From the NCBI GenBank assembly GCA_017414435.1, contig JAFQMN010000009.1, positions 140,248 to 204,247 of the forward strand: a stretch of DNA of 64,000 nt. Direction: 5' to 3'. Every line of letters begins with the position of its first letter. Positions within the stretch are counted from its first letter, which is position 1. The notes below the pieces were generated by a model. The model saw only the letters and a program-made list of their open reading frames with translations, was not told where the DNA came from and did no database searches. A program made the position numbers and the translations under genes. Source of the DNA: Oscillospiraceae bacterium. GTDB taxonomy: Bacteria > Bacillota > Clostridia > Oscillospirales > Ruminococcaceae. Positions 19,561 through 30,261 of this stretch are shown here, one piece after another.

Positions 19561-21003
19561 TTGGAGTATGATGTTGTTATTGGGTTAGAAGTTCATGTGG
19601 AACTTTCTACAAAAACTAAAATGTATTGCGGCTGCAAAAATATTTTTGGGGGAAGAGTCAACTCAAATTGTTGCGAAATCTGTTTGGGCATGCCGGGCAC
19701 TTTACCAACTGTTAATAAAAAAGCAGTGGAATATGCAATTAAAGCGGGGTTAGCTTTTGATTGCACAATTAATAAAAAAACAAGTTTTGCTCGCAAGAAT
19801 TATTTCTATCCAGATCTGCCTAAATCGTACCAGATTTCTCAGGCTAACTTTCCTCTTTGTGTTGGCGGATTTGTAGAGATCTTACTTGATGAAGGGCGAA
19901 AAACAAAAAAAATAAGTTTAAGGCAGATACACATGGAAGAAGATGCGGGAAAGCTGATTCACGATGAGAGTTTGGGTTTAACTTTGGTGGATTATAATCG
20001 GGCTGGAGTGCCGCTTATAGAAATTGTTTCTATGCCAGAACTTAGCAGTGCACAAGAGGTAAAAGCTTATTTAGAGACGATAAGGAATACGTTAATGTGT
20101 TTAGGTGTTAGTGATTGCCGGATGCAAGAGGGCTCTATGAGGTGCGATGTTAATGTCTCTTTAAAACCAAAGGGCAGTGAGATTTTGGGCACCAGATGCG
20201 AGATAAAAAATGTAGGTTCGTTTAATGGTGCAGTTAAGGCAGTTGAATGTGAAATTAACAGACAAAAAGATGTATTAAATGCTGGCGGGCAGATAAAGCA
20301 AATTACAATGCGCTGGGATGAAAGCAAAAATGATAATGTTATTATGCGGGAGAAAGAAAGCGCAGTTGATTACCGTTATTTTGAAGAACCGGATTTACCT
20401 ATTTTAGAGATAGATGAAGCGGAAATTGAAAAAATCAAAAAAACCATTCCGGAGTTGCCAAACGCAAAATTGGCAAGGCTAATGAAAGATTATGGCATTG
20501 TTTATGCTGATGCTAATTTATTAGTTTCTAACTTAGACAAGTGTGAAATGTTTGAAAGTGTGGCTAAATTAGAAAAGTGTGCGCCAAATAAGGTTGCAAA
20601 TTGGCTTTTGGGTGATGTTTCGCGTATCCTTAATGAAAAGAATATAGAGTTAAAAGATTCTAAACTGAATGTTCGGAATTTTAGTGAAATGCTTGAGCTA
20701 ATTGAAGAGGGTAAGATCTCTAACACAGCAGGGAAAACGGTTTTGGAAGAGATAATGGAAAACGATATAACACCGCTAGAAGTAATAGAAAAAAATGGTC
20801 TGGTGCAGATTAATGATGAAGAGGCTCTAAAAGCTATTGCAGCAGAGGTATTGTCTACAAATCCGCAGATTAGTGAATTATATGATAAAGGCAAGACAAA
20901 CATTTTAGGGTTTGCGGTAGGCCAGTGTATGAAGTTATCTAAGGGGCAGGGCAACCCGGTGATATTCCAGAAAATAGTAGCTGATTTAATTAAGAGGGGG
21001 TAG
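19561..21003 (+). CDS. gatB: Asp/Glu-tRNA amidotransferase subunit GatB
   Basis: 480 residues from the TTG at 19561, which gives the family start [15 protein letters not shown] and has AAAGGAAG 13-15 bases upstream; the longer frame back to 19477 would lie inside gatA. Cysteine pattern CGC...[10 protein letters not shown] is the zinc site of the cradle domain; KSYQISQ and [11 protein letters not shown] are kinase-domain signatures. The C-terminal YqeY-like tail is complete. It phosphorylates the misacylated tRNA before amidation. Confidence 0.95.
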   Translation: MEYDVVIGLEVHVELSTKTKMYCGCKNIFGGRVNSNCCEICLGMPGTLPTVNKKAVEYAIKAGLAFDCTINKKTSFARKNYFYPDLPKSYQISQANFPLCVGGFVEILLDEGRKTKKISLRQIHMEEDAGKLIHDESLGLTLVDYNRAGVPLIEIVSMPELSSAQEVKAYLETIRNTLMCLGVSDCRMQEGSMRCDVNVSLKPKGSEILGTRCEIKNVGSFNGAVKAVECEINRQKDVLNAGGQIKQITMRWDESKNDNVIMREKESAVDYRYFEEPDLPILEIDEAEIEKIKKTIPELPNAKLARLMKDYGIVYADANLLVSNLDKCEMFESVAKLEKCAPNKVANWLLGDVSRILNEKNIELKDSKLNVRNFSEMLELIEEGKISNTAGKTVLEEIMENDITPLEVIEKNGLVQINDEEALKAIAAEVLSTNPQISELYDKGKTNILGFAVGQCMKLSKGQGNPVIFQKIVADLIKRG

Positions 21004-21008
21004 TTTTA

Positions 21009-22418
21009 ATGGCCAGTGAAGATATGTTAAAAAGAACGGATATTTATAGAATATTTAAAGACATTGAAGAATATGATAATAAATTAGTTAAAGTTTGTGG
21101 TTGGGTAAAAACAATTAGAGCAAATAAGAATTTAGGCTTTATTGAATTAAATGATGGCTCTATGCAAAAGAATATACAAATTGTATTAGAAGCGGAAGCA
21201 ATTGATAATTTTGCAGAGGTTACCAAGGAGAATGTGGGAGCTGCATTAACGGTTATTGGAGTGCTAAAAGAGACTAAGAATGCAAAACAACCATGTGAAA
21301 TAAAAGCAAACAAAGTTATAATAGAAGGGCATTCCTCGGAAGCGTACCCGCTGCAGAAAAAACATCATTCGCTTGAATTTTTAAGAACAATACCTCAGCT
21401 ACGAGCAAGAACGAACACGTTGAGTGCAGTTTTTAGAGTAAGATCTACAGCCGCATATGCAATACACAAGTTTTTTAATAAACGTGGCTTTGTTTATGTA
21501 CATACACCAATTTTAACAGGCAGCGATTGTGAAGGGGCAGGTGAGATGTTTAGAGTAACATCTTTAGACCTTAACAATTTACCTCTTGATGAAAACAATA
21601 AAGTTGATTACTCTAAGGATATGTTTGGCAAGCCGGCAAATTTAACAGTTTCTGGCCAGCTTGAGGGTGAGTGCATGGCGATGGCTTTTGGTAAAATATA
21701 CACTTTTGGGCCCACTTTTAGAGCAGAAAATTCTAATACGGCAAAACATGCTGCAGAGTTTTGGATGATTGAGCCGGAAATAGCTTTTGCTGACCTTGAT
21801 GATGATATGGAATTAGCAGAAGATATGCTTAAATATGTTATAAAATATGTGTTAAAACATTGCAGCCAAGAATTGGAATTTTTAAACGAATTTATTGACA
21901 AGAATTTAATTGAACGTTTGCAGTTTGTGTTAGAATCTGATGTGGAACGTGTTACTTACACAGAAGCTGTGGAACTTTTAAAAAAGAGCGGGCATGAATT
22001 TAACTACCCGGTAGGCTGGGGCTGCGACTTGCAAACTGAACATGAACGTTATTTAACAGAGCAAGTTTTTAAGAAGCCTATTTTTGTAACGCATTATCCT
22101 AAGGAGATAAAATCTTTTTATATGAAGTTAGATAGCGATGGCAAAACAGTAGCTGCTGTGGATATGTTGGTGCCGGGGATAGGCGAAATTATTGGTGGCA
22201 GTCAGCGTGAAGAAAATCTTGAGGTTTTAGAACGCAGAATTAATGAGTGTGGTTTAAAGAAAGCAGATTATGAATGGTATTTAGATCTGCGCAGGTTTGG
22301 TAGTGCAAAGCATGCCGGTTTTGGGTTGGGATTTGAAAGATTGATTATGTATTTAACAGGAATACCTAACATTAGAGACGTACTTTTATTCCCAAGAACA
22401 GCAGGGAGTATGGTTTAA
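21009..22418 (+). CDS. asnS: Asparaginyl-tRNA synthetase
   Basis: 469 residues. N-terminal OB anticodon-binding fold ([25 protein letters not shown]), class II motif 2 ([25 protein letters not shown]) and motif 3 ([16 protein letters not shown]). The family AsnRS features, such as the insertion after [10 protein letters not shown], distinguish it from AspRS. It follows gatB by 5 bases with a GAGGGGGT site. Its presence makes the transamidation route to Asn-tRNA unnecessary. Confidence 0.95.
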   Translation: MASEDMLKRTDIYRIFKDIEEYDNKLVKVCGWVKTIRANKNLGFIELNDGSMQKNIQIVLEAEAIDNFAEVTKENVGAALTVIGVLKETKNAKQPCEIKANKVIIEGHSSEAYPLQKKHHSLEFLRTIPQLRARTNTLSAVFRVRSTAAYAIHKFFNKRGFVYVHTPILTGSDCEGAGEMFRVTSLDLNNLPLDENNKVDYSKDMFGKPANLTVSGQLEGECMAMAFGKIYTFGPTFRAENSNTAKHAAEFWMIEPEIAFADLDDDMELAEDMLKYVIKYVLKHCSQELEFLNEFIDKNLIERLQFVLESDVERVTYTEAVELLKKSGHEFNYPVGWGCDLQTEHERYLTEQVFKKPIFVTHYPKEIKSFYMKLDSDGKTVAAVDMLVPGIGEIIGGSQREENLEVLERRINECGLKKADYEWYLDLRRFGSAKHAGFGLGFERLIMYLTGIPNIRDVLLFPRTAGSMV

Positions 22419-22496
22419 AAAAGTTGAGTTTTTTAGGAGTTTGCTTTAAGCTAAAAGCAGGGCAAATTAAAGCTAGAGTGTTAGAAGGTGAAGATT

Positions 22497-23537
22497 ATGC
22501 AAAAAGATACACCGGAGTTTGAGTTTAAAAACCGAATAATAGAGCCAGCGAAAAATGAAGAAGAGATGGACGATAGGGAAACAGAGTTTTCGTTGCGGCC
22601 TAAAACACTTGATGAATATATTGGGCAGGAACGCATAAAAGACAATTTAAAAATCTTTATTAATGCTGCGCAAAAACGTAAAGAAAGTTTGGACCATTGT
22701 TTGTTTTATGGTCCTCCGGGAGTTGGTAAAACAACTTTGGCTGGTATTGTTGCAAATGAGATGGGTGTTAATATTAGAATAACTTCTGGCCCGGCTATAG
22801 AAAGACCAGGGGATTTGGCATCTATTTTAACCAATTTGGGCGAAAATGATGTTTTGTTTATAGATGAAATACATAGAATGTCGCACAATATTGAAGAAAT
22901 TCTTTACCCGGCAATGGAAGATTTTGGGCTTGATATTATTATTGGTAAAGGTCCCTCTGCTCGTTCTATAAGGTTAGACTTACCTAAATTCACCTTGATT
23001 GGAGCTACAACACGTGCAGGGCAACTTTCTGCACCTTTAAGAGACAGGTTTGGGGTTGTGCTTAAATTAGAACTTTATGATGTTTTGAGTTTAACTAGAA
23101 TTGTTCAGCGCAGTAGTAGAATTTTAGGTATAGCCTGCGAGGAAGAAGGCGCGGCAGAGATTGCCGCCAGAAGCCGTGGAACACCTAGAATTGCAAACCG
23201 GCTTTTAAAACGTGTGAGAGACTTTGCTCAGTGTGACAATTTTAGTGTAATTACAAGAGATATAGCAGACAGAGCGCTAAAAAAACTAGAAATTGACAAG
23301 ATAGGCTTAGATGAAACAGACCATAAAATACTTAAGTTGATAATTAAAAACTATGCCGGAGGGCCAGTGGGGCTTGAAACTTTAGCTGCGGCTATTGGTG
23401 AAGAAACTGTTACGATTGAAGATGTTTATGAACCGTATTTGATGCAGATAGGATTTTTATCTAGAACGCCGAGAGGCCGATGTGTTACAGACTTATGTTA
23501 TAAACATTTGGGTTTTGAAAGGCCGGGAACAGATTAA
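22497..23537 (+). CDS. ruvB: Holliday junction branch migration helicase RuvB
   Basis: 346 residues from the ATG at 22497 (AGAAGGTG site); an in-frame GTG at 22488 is inside that site. Walker A GPPGVGKT (about 72-79), Walker B LFIDEIHR, sensor 1 GATTRAG, arginine finger in LRDRFG, and the C-terminal winged helix ([11 protein letters not shown]..., [14 protein letters not shown]). Acts with RuvA, encoded 22 kb away beside ruvC, an uncommon split of the ruvAB pair. Confidence 0.96.
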   Translation: MQKDTPEFEFKNRIIEPAKNEEEMDDRETEFSLRPKTLDEYIGQERIKDNLKIFINAAQKRKESLDHCLFYGPPGVGKTTLAGIVANEMGVNIRITSGPAIERPGDLASILTNLGENDVLFIDEIHRMSHNIEEILYPAMEDFGLDIIIGKGPSARSIRLDLPKFTLIGATTRAGQLSAPLRDRFGVVLKLELYDVLSLTRIVQRSSRILGIACEEEGAAEIAARSRGTPRIANRLLKRVRDFAQCDNFSVITRDIADRALKKLEIDKIGLDETDHKILKLIIKNYAGGPVGLETLAAAIGEETVTIEDVYEPYLMQIGFLSRTPRGRCVTDLCYKHLGFERPGTD

Positions 23538-23560
23538 GATTGTGTGTGGAGTTGGTGAAT

Positions 23561-24913
23561 TTGGCAAAGTTATTTGGTACCGATGGAATTAGGGGCATTG
23601 CTGGAGAATGGTTATCTTCACAGATGGCGTTAGATTTTGGTTTAGCTGTTGGCACTCAAATTAAAAAGAAATGGGGGCGTGCAACGGTTGCTATTGGCAG
23701 AGACACACGGGTTTCTTCGAGCATGTTAGAAGCTGCGGTTGCTGCTGGCCTTTGCAATGCAGGGGTTGATGTTAACTTACTTGGTGTTGTTCCTACGCCT
23801 GCGGTATCTTTTGCCGTTTTGAAGGGCAAATTAAAAGGTGGAGTTATGATTTCGGCTTCTCATAATTCATTTGAATATAATGGGTTAAAAGTTTTTAAAT
23901 TTGGCGGAGAAAAATATGATGACGATGAAGAATTAGAATTAGAAGCATTAATGCAAAGTAAACAATATGAATATGCAGGGAGTAAAGATATAGGCTGTAT
24001 TTATGACGACCATACCACAAGAGTGGAGTATATAGACTTTATAAAAAAAAGGCTAGGGAATTTATTTAAAACATTAAGTAAAAAGCCAAAGATAGCTATA
24101 GACTGTGCAAATGGAAGTGCTAGTGCAACTGCCAGGTTTATTTTTTGTGCATTAAATGCTGAAGTTAATATACTTAACCAGGCTCCTGATGGTTTTAATA
24201 TTAATGCTGGTTGTGGGTCAACAAAAATAGAAGCATTAAAACATTTTGTTGTGGATAACAGCTACGATTTAGGGCTAGCTTTTGATGGTGATGCAGACAG
24301 ATGCTTGGTTGTAGATAAGAAAGGCTGTGTATTAAGTGGAGACCATATACTTTTAGCAATTGCTAAAATGTTAAAAAAAGAACAAAAGTTGAAGAGCAAC
24401 ACATTGGTTGTAACTAGTATGAGTAATTTAGGGTTTATTGAAGAAGCAACAAAATTAGGCTTTAATGTTGTTACTACAGACGTTGGAGATAGGTATATTT
24501 TTAAGAAGATGGTAGAAATAGGTGCTTGTTTAGGAGGCGAAGATTCTGGGCATTTAATTAGCTTGAATGATGCACGCACTGGTGATGGGCAATTAACTGC
24601 TTGTTTATTTCTTGAAGCGATAGACAAATTAGGGTTAAGCTTTGATGATTTGTATCCGCAGTTTGAAGAATACCCACAAGTTTTTAAAAGTGTGTGCGTT
24701 AAAGACAAGCAAGCAGTTTTACAAGATGCTATAGTGCAGGAGTGCATTTTTAAGATTAAAGAGACTTTAGGAGATGCTGGAAGGGTTTTAGTAAGGGCGT
24801 CTGGAACGGAGCCTTTGATTAGAATTTTAGTGGAAGGTAAAGATGAAAAGCTGTTGAATGAATCTTCTAATTGCATTGCTGAATTGATTGAAGAAAGGTT
24901 TGGTATTAATTGA
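23561..24913 (+). CDS. glmM: Phosphoglucosamine mutase GlmM
   Basis: 450 residues from the TTG at 23561, giving the usual MAKLFGTDGIRGIAG; upstream GTG/TTG codons sit in or too near the TGGAG site. Phosphoserine motif ISASHN (about 97-102, Ser at the centre), metal-binding DGDADR (about 242-247), sugar loop GGEDSGH and phosphate loop RASGTEPLIRI are all present. Converts GlcN-6-P to GlcN-1-P for peptidoglycan. Overlaps the next gene by 4 bases. Confidence 0.96.
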   Translation: MAKLFGTDGIRGIAGEWLSSQMALDFGLAVGTQIKKKWGRATVAIGRDTRVSSSMLEAAVAAGLCNAGVDVNLLGVVPTPAVSFAVLKGKLKGGVMISASHNSFEYNGLKVFKFGGEKYDDDEELELEALMQSKQYEYAGSKDIGCIYDDHTTRVEYIDFIKKRLGNLFKTLSKKPKIAIDCANGSASATARFIFCALNAEVNILNQAPDGFNINAGCGSTKIEALKHFVVDNSYDLGLAFDGDADRCLVVDKKGCVLSGDHILLAIAKMLKKEQKLKSNTLVVTSMSNLGFIEEATKLGFNVVTTDVGDRYIFKKMVEIGACLGGEDSGHLISLNDARTGDGQLTACLFLEAIDKLGLSFDDLYPQFEEYPQVFKSVCVKDKQAVLQDAIVQECIFKIKETLGDAGRVLVRASGTEPLIRILVEGKDEKLLNESSNCIAELIEERFGIN

Positions 24914-25779
24914 AAACGTCGGATAAACTGCAGGGCTATGAATTACTCGATGCATCTTGTGGTGAGCGTTTAGAAAGATGGGGGAATCTTTATGTTGTTA
25001 GACCAGACCCGCAGGTTATATGGAAAACACCAAAAGTGTCTCCTTTTTGGGGAAAGTTAAGTGCGAAATATAATCGCTCTAAAACTGGTGGGGGCTCATG
25101 GGAGTTTTTTAAAACATTAGACGTAAAGCAAGTAGTGGAATATGAAAATTTAAAGTTTTGGGTAAAACCAATGAATTTTAAGCATATGGGGATTTTTCCG
25201 GAGCAGGCGGCAAATTGGGAAATAATAAAAAAACTAATAGAAAGCGAAAAGTGCACCCTGAAAGTTTTAAATTTATTTGGTTATACAGGTTGTGCAAGTT
25301 TAGTAGCGGCAAGTTCTGGGGCAGAGGTTTGCCATGTGGATGCCGCGAAAGGCATGGTTAGTTGGGGAAGAGAAAATGCTGAGCTTTCTGGTATGAGTGA
25401 TTTGCCGATTAGGTGGATTGTAGATGATTGTGTGAAGTTTGTTAAACGGGAGATTCGCAGAGGGAATAAATATGATGCGGTTATTTTAGATCCACCCTCT
25501 TATGGGAAAGGACCAAATGGTGAAATTTGGCGATTAGAAGATAATATATATGATTTTTTAAAATTAATTACAGAAATTTTAAGTGATAATTTTTCGTTTG
25601 TTATGTTTAATCTTTATGCTGGAGGTTTAGCTGCAGGAGTTGCAGATTATTTGATGAGATTAACTATTGGAACGAAATTTAATATATCTTTAAACACAGA
25701 TGAAATTGGTATAGTTGTGCAGTCATCTGGGCAGGTTTTACCTTGTGGAGTGGTTTGCATTGCAAGAAATAATATGTAA
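24910..25779 (+). CDS. Class I SAM-dependent methyltransferase (RlmI/RlmK-like)
   Basis: 289 residues, TTG start overlapping the glmM stop. Contains FKHMGIFPEQAANWE, SAM loop VLNLFGYTGCASLVAASSGAEVCHVDAAK, and the catalytic strand VILDPPSYGKGPNGEIWRLE. The DPPSYG motif and arrangement match COG1092-type rRNA methyltransferases, although the N-terminal PUA domain of RlmI is replaced by a short beta region here. Likely modifies a base in 23S rRNA; exact site unknown. Confidence 0.85.
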   Translation: MKTSDKLQGYELLDASCGERLERWGNLYVVRPDPQVIWKTPKVSPFWGKLSAKYNRSKTGGGSWEFFKTLDVKQVVEYENLKFWVKPMNFKHMGIFPEQAANWEIIKKLIESEKCTLKVLNLFGYTGCASLVAASSGAEVCHVDAAKGMVSWGRENAELSGMSDLPIRWIVDDCVKFVKREIRRGNKYDAVILDPPSYGKGPNGEIWRLEDNIYDFLKLITEILSDNFSFVMFNLYAGGLAAGVADYLMRLTIGTKFNISLNTDEIGIVVQSSGQVLPCGVVCIARNNM

Positions 25780-25798
25780 AAAAGATGTGAAATAACTT

Positions 25799-26644
25799 AT
25801 GATAAAAATTGAAAATTTAGATTGCATGTATAAAACCAGCAATAACCAAATGGTTCAAGCATTAAAGGGTATTAATTTAACAATAAATCCAGGAGAATTT
25901 GTGGCTATTATTGGAGCTAATGGTTCGGGGAAATCTACACTTGCAAAGCATATGAATGGGATTATGTTGCCAAAGGAAGGGGATGTTTTTGTATTTGGCA
26001 AAAATACAAAAGAAGAACAAAATAATCTATTTATTAAAAAGAGTGTAGGTATGGTATTTCAGAACCCGGATAATCAGTTTGTTACCAGTGTTGTGGAAGA
26101 AGATATAGCGTTTGCTCTTGAAAATTTAGAAATACCTTTTGACGAGATGCATGAGCGGGTTCGAATGGCGCTAGAATGTGTTGGAATGTATGAATATAAA
26201 GATGCATCTATTGAATCACTTTCTGGAGGGCAGAAACAAAAAATTGCAATTGCTGGGGCAATTGTTATGCAACCTAAATTTCTGGTTTTTGACGAACCTA
26301 CGTCGATGTTAGACCCGCAGAGTAGAGAAGAAATATGCTCACTTTTAAAGCGCTTGAACGAAACAATGAATATAGGGATAATTTTTATTACACAATTTAT
26401 GGAAGAAGTAGCTTTAGCAAAAAGAGTTATTGTTATGAACGATGGAAAAATAGTTAAAGATATATCTCCTGGCTGCTTGTTTGAGGATATTGATTTTTTA
26501 GAGTCAATGAAGTTGAAAGCACCACAAATTACATATTTTTGTTTGGAATTAAATAAATTAGGAGAAAATATCAATCCTGGTATATTAGACCTAAAAGAAT
26601 GTGCAGATGAACTTGCGGCGGCATTAAAGGGGAACAAGCTATGA
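25799..26644 (+). CDS. ecfA1: ECF transporter ATPase EcfA1
   Basis: 281 residues. Walker A GANGSGKST (about 39-47), Q-loop MVFQNPDNQFVTSVVEED (typical ECF NPDNQ motif), signature LSGGQKQKIAIAGA, Walker B FLVFDEPTSMLDP, H-loop replaced by a glutamine: the usual SH/TH histidine position reads ITQFMEEV. That substitution is common in one ECF ATPase of the pair. Energises vitamin or metal uptake together with EcfA2 and EcfT. Overlaps ecfA2 by 4 bases. Confidence 0.93.
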   Translation: MIKIENLDCMYKTSNNQMVQALKGINLTINPGEFVAIIGANGSGKSTLAKHMNGIMLPKEGDVFVFGKNTKEEQNNLFIKKSVGMVFQNPDNQFVTSVVEEDIAFALENLEIPFDEMHERVRMALECVGMYEYKDASIESLSGGQKQKIAIAGAIVMQPKFLVFDEPTSMLDPQSREEICSLLKRLNETMNIGIIFITQFMEEVALAKRVIVMNDGKIVKDISPGCLFEDIDFLESMKLKAPQITYFCLELNKLGENINPGILDLKECADELAAALKGNKL

Positions 26645-27513
26645 TACAATTCCATAATGTTACATATACATACAACTTTAATACAGATACTTGCAAAGAC
26701 GCTATAAAGAACATAAATCTTAAAATCCTGCCCGGGGAATTTTTAGCTATTATAGGCCAAACTGGTTCGGGGAAATCAACTTTAGTTGAGCATATGAATG
26801 GCTTAAAGAAACCGACAGTTGGGGAAGTTTTTGTGAGTGGGCAAGATATTTGGCAAAAAAAGTTTGATATCACTAAGGTTAGGTTTAAAGTAGGATTAGT
26901 TTTTCAATATCCAGAGCATCAGATGTTTGAACAAGATGTTTTTTCTGAAATTGCTTTTGGTCTGCGCAATAATGGAATAGCAGAAACTAAGATAGAATCT
27001 TTAATTTTTGAAGCGTTGGATTTTGTAGGCTTGCCGCATGATATACTTAATAGTTCCCCTTTTGATTTCTCTGGAGGGCAGAAAAGAAAAATTGCAATTG
27101 CCAGTACAATTGCAATGCAACCAGATGTTATTATATTAGATGAACCGACAGCAGGTTTAGATCCTTACAGCAGTGAATTATTATTAAAAAAGTTTAAAGA
27201 TTACAATAAAAATAAAGGCAAAACAGTTATTTTAGTTTCTCATAGCATGGAAGAAGTGGTACGATTTGCAGATAGAGTTATTGTTATGCATAACGGAGAG
27301 ATTAAAATGGAAGGGGAACCTAGAAAGATTTTCACCAAAGTGGAAGAGTTAAATGAAATGGGGCTTGATGTGCCACAAATTTTAAAAGTTTTTTTGGAGT
27401 TAAGAAAACTAGGATTTCCGGCCAGAGCTGATATTTATACGGTGGAAGAAGCAAAACAAGAATTTTTTAGGCTAAAGAATCTGACAAAAGGTGGTAAAAG
27501 CTTTGTTAAATAA
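26641..27513 (+). CDS. ecfA2: ECF transporter ATPase EcfA2
   Basis: 290 residues. Walker A GQTGSGKST (about 39-47), Q-loop LVFQYPEHQMFEQDVFSEIAFG, signature FSGGQKRKIAIAST, Walker B VIILDEPTAGLDP and intact H-loop VSHSMEEV. The YPEHQ motif marks the second ECF ATPase. Partner of the preceding gene, followed by ecfT in the common A1-A2-T order. Confidence 0.94.
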   Translation: MIQFHNVTYTYNFNTDTCKDAIKNINLKILPGEFLAIIGQTGSGKSTLVEHMNGLKKPTVGEVFVSGQDIWQKKFDITKVRFKVGLVFQYPEHQMFEQDVFSEIAFGLRNNGIAETKIESLIFEALDFVGLPHDILNSSPFDFSGGQKRKIAIASTIAMQPDVIILDEPTAGLDPYSSELLLKKFKDYNKNKGKTVILVSHSMEEVVRFADRVIVMHNGEIKMEGEPRKIFTKVEELNEMGLDVPQILKVFLELRKLGFPARADIYTVEEAKQEFFRLKNLTKGGKSFVK

Positions 27514-28321
27514 TATGATGGTGGGGCAATTTTTTGCAGCAGATTCTATTATACATAAACTAGACCCACGTATAAAATTGCTACTTACTTTTGTTTATAC
27601 TTTATTGATGTTTTTTATAGAAAGTATGTTTATCTTTACTTTTAACATACTTGCAATTATTATGGTTTATAAGTTAGCAAGAGTTCCGCTGAAAATATTA
27701 ATAAAAAGTATAAAGAGAATGTTACCAATACTTTTAATTTCAGCTGGCATTAATATATTTTTAATACAAGGCGAAACTGTTTTTAAATTTTTAGGTATAA
27801 ATATTACTAAACAAGGTTTGTGCATGGTAAGCACGATGATAGTTAGAATTATATGTTTAATTTCTGGAATGTTATTACTTTTGTATACAACATCACCAGC
27901 TGAATTAGTTGCGGCAATTGAAAAGATTTTAAAACCGTTAAAGATATTTAAAGTGTCGCCAGAAGAAATAGCTATAATGTTTTCTATTGCTTTACATTTT
28001 GTGCCAGTTTTATTGCTTGAAGCCGAAAGAATTATGAATGCTCAGAGAGCGCGTGGAGCGAAATTTGATTCTAAGCATTTAAAAGAAAAATTAAAAGCTT
28101 ATATAACAATTGTAATCCCGCTGCTTATTTCTACCTCAAACCGCGCAAACGATTTAGCCATTGCTATGGAAAGCAGATGTTACCATGGAGGAGAAAACAG
28201 AACGCGCTTTAAAATTTTGCACTATTCTGCTTACGATTTATATGCGCTTTTAATTAGTTTGTTATATGTTTTATTATTGCTAATATTTAACAAGTTGGAT
28301 TTTTTTAAAATTGTGATGTAA
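27503..28321 (+). CDS. ecfT: ECF transporter transmembrane subunit EcfT
   Basis: 272 residues from the TTG at 27503, 10 bases after AAAGGTGG; a GTG at 27491 lies inside that site. About five membrane helices and the family start MVGQFFAADSIIHKLDPRIKLL. The cytoplasmic coupling helices contain the ARG motifs (AQRARGAKFD and AMESRCYHGG, the second with SRC in place of ARG/SRG). Any substrate-binding S component is encoded elsewhere, so the module is probably the shared group II type. Confidence 0.92.
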   Translation: MLNNMMVGQFFAADSIIHKLDPRIKLLLTFVYTLLMFFIESMFIFTFNILAIIMVYKLARVPLKILIKSIKRMLPILLISAGINIFLIQGETVFKFLGINITKQGLCMVSTMIVRIICLISGMLLLLYTTSPAELVAAIEKILKPLKIFKVSPEEIAIMFSIALHFVPVLLLEAERIMNAQRARGAKFDSKHLKEKLKAYITIVIPLLISTSNRANDLAIAMESRCYHGGENRTRFKILHYSAYDLYALLISLLYVLLLLIFNKLDFFKIVM

Positions 28322-28332
28322 AAGGTTGTTTT

Positions 28333-29067
28333 ATGAGGAATTTATTATTAAAAATATCATATAATGGCAGGAATTATCATGGGTATCAGATACAAAAAAA
28401 TGCGATTACTGTGCAAGAAGTGTTGCAGCAGAGAATTGAAAAATTACTTAAGCATAAAATAGAACTTAAAGGTTGCTCTAGAACAGATACCGGAGTTCAT
28501 GCTAATGAATATTTTGTAAGTTTTAAAACAGAAAACAAAATACCATGCAACAAATTGGTTTTGGGGCTAAATGCAATATTGCCAGTGGATATTGCAGTAA
28601 AATATTGTGAAGAAAAACCATTGAGTTTTCATGCTCGTTATTCTGTAAAGAGCAAGGAGTATATATATAAACTTTTAAATAATAAATACCCCGACGCAAT
28701 TAATAATGGCTTGATTTATTGGTATAAGTGGCCGCTTAATGTTACAAATTTAAACAATTTAGCGCAAAGTTTTGTGGGTACGCATAATTTTAAAGGGTTT
28801 TGTGCAGAACCTAATAGACGAACAGATTTTACTAGAACAATCTTTTATTTTGATGTTTTTAAAATAGATGATATAATATATTTTAGAGTAAGTGGGAATG
28901 GATTTTTATATAAAATGGTTAGAATAATGGTAGGGACATTGATTGAATATAGCAAAAAGAACAAAACTCGAAAGGAACTTGTACAGCTAATTGAGAGCAG
29001 AAAAAGAAGTTTGACTGCAAAGCCTATGCCACCAGAGGGCTTATATTTAAATAAAGTAGTTTATTAA
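28333..29067 (+). CDS. truA: tRNA pseudouridine(38-40) synthase TruA
   Basis: 244 residues. Catalytic Asp in GCSRTDTGVHA (about 53), start LKISYNGRNYHGYQIQ, and RVSGNGFLYKMVRIMVGTLIE near the C-terminus. Conserved next to ecfT in Firmicutes, as here (11 bases). Modifies the tRNA anticodon stem. Confidence 0.95.
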   Translation: MRNLLLKISYNGRNYHGYQIQKNAITVQEVLQQRIEKLLKHKIELKGCSRTDTGVHANEYFVSFKTENKIPCNKLVLGLNAILPVDIAVKYCEEKPLSFHARYSVKSKEYIYKLLNNKYPDAINNGLIYWYKWPLNVTNLNNLAQSFVGTHNFKGFCAEPNRRTDFTRTIFYFDVFKIDDIIYFRVSGNGFLYKMVRIMVGTLIEYSKKNKTRKELVQLIESRKRSLTAKPMPPEGLYLNKVVY

Positions 29068-29085
29068 TAGGCAGGTGATAAACTA

Positions 29086-30240
29086 ATGGCCAAAAAAATC
29101 AGTGAATTTGAAACTATTAAGTTAAAAAGAAAACAAAAGCAAGTGTCGAAAAAAATATTTTTATTGTCAACGCTTATCCTTATATTTATGCTATGCTGGC
29201 ATTTTAGGAATAATATAGCTTATGTTTCTAATATGGTCTCAATTAATTATAATAGTTTTAAAAATAACACGCAGTATCCTAAGAATATTTTAGGAGAACA
29301 ACCTGTTGAATTACAAAAATTTAATAATAATGTTATGCTTATCTGCGAAAACAGCATGAACATTTATGGAGCATACCAGGCTGCTCAGATTTTTAATGTA
29401 AACCGTAATTTTTCTAATGGTGGTATTTGCCACAACAACAAAAAAATAGCGATGTTTGATTATGCAACAGGCAATCTAAATTTATATGATAAATTTAAAA
29501 ATGTTTATAATGAGCAAGGCAAATGCAAGATTTATAATGTTAAAATAGCTAACAATAATTCGGTTGCTATTTTAAGTGACTCTTTGCATTATGCATCGTG
29601 TGTTCGTGTTTTAGACCCAAATAATAAGCAAATTTTTAATTGGAATTGCACGGATAGTTATGTTATTAATGCTGCATTTTCTCCAGATTCTAAGAAGATT
29701 GCGATAGTAAGCTTAAAAAGTTCAGAAGGAAATATACAATCGACAATTAGTATTTTTGATCTGAAAAGTGGTAAACTTAATAGTAGAATAAATATTTCTG
29801 ATTTAATTTTTGATATAATTTACTCAACATCAGAGAAGATAGTTGCTATTACTAGAAATAGTATTTACTTTTTTAATCAAGATTTACAGCGTTTTACTAC
29901 ATATGACTTTAAAAATGAAGAATTGCTAAAATTTAGCTGCTCTAACAATATTATTGCTTTATGCTTTAAAAAATATTCAAATGGAGCTTCTTCGAAGATA
30001 GTAACCTTGAATTTTGCAGGAGATGTATTGGGAGAAAGCGAATTGAAAGGAGTGGTAAAATCTCTTAAAGTAGAAGGCAATAATGTAGGGACGCTGGCAG
30101 AAGATAGGATTTTTGTATTTAACAGAGATATGAAGATGAAAAAGAGTTATAAATGTAATGTACCGATTTATGATTTTTTACAGATTGGCAATAGTATGTT
30201 TTTAGTTAGCGCAAATGAACTTAATAAGGTAAAAATGTAG
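29086..30240 (+). CDS. Membrane-anchored beta-propeller-like protein (DUF5711-like)
   Basis: 384 residues. Basic N-terminal 22 residues, one membrane helix (about 24-40), then an extracellular domain with repeated four-strand units such as YGAYQAAQIFNV, NAAFSPDSKKIAIVS and ISIFDLKSG, similar to WD40/PD40-like propellers. This architecture and position between truA and radC suggest the DUF5711 family of Clostridia, but the assignment rests on pattern only. AGGTGA ribosome site. Function unknown; a cell-surface scaffold or envelope sensor is possible. Confidence 0.6.
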   Translation: MAKKISEFETIKLKRKQKQVSKKIFLLSTLILIFMLCWHFRNNIAYVSNMVSINYNSFKNNTQYPKNILGEQPVELQKFNNNVMLICENSMNIYGAYQAAQIFNVNRNFSNGGICHNNKKIAMFDYATGNLNLYDKFKNVYNEQGKCKIYNVKIANNNSVAILSDSLHYASCVRVLDPNNKQIFNWNCTDSYVINAAFSPDSKKIAIVSLKSSEGNIQSTISIFDLKSGKLNSRINISDLIFDIIYSTSEKIVAITRNSIYFFNQDLQRFTTYDFKNEELLKFSCSNNIIALCFKKYSNGASSKIVTLNFAGDVLGESELKGVVKSLKVEGNNVGTLAEDRIFVFNRDMKMKKSYKCNVPIYDFLQIGNSMFLVSANELNKVKM

Positions 30241-30261
30241 TTGTAATAAGTAGGGGAGAGA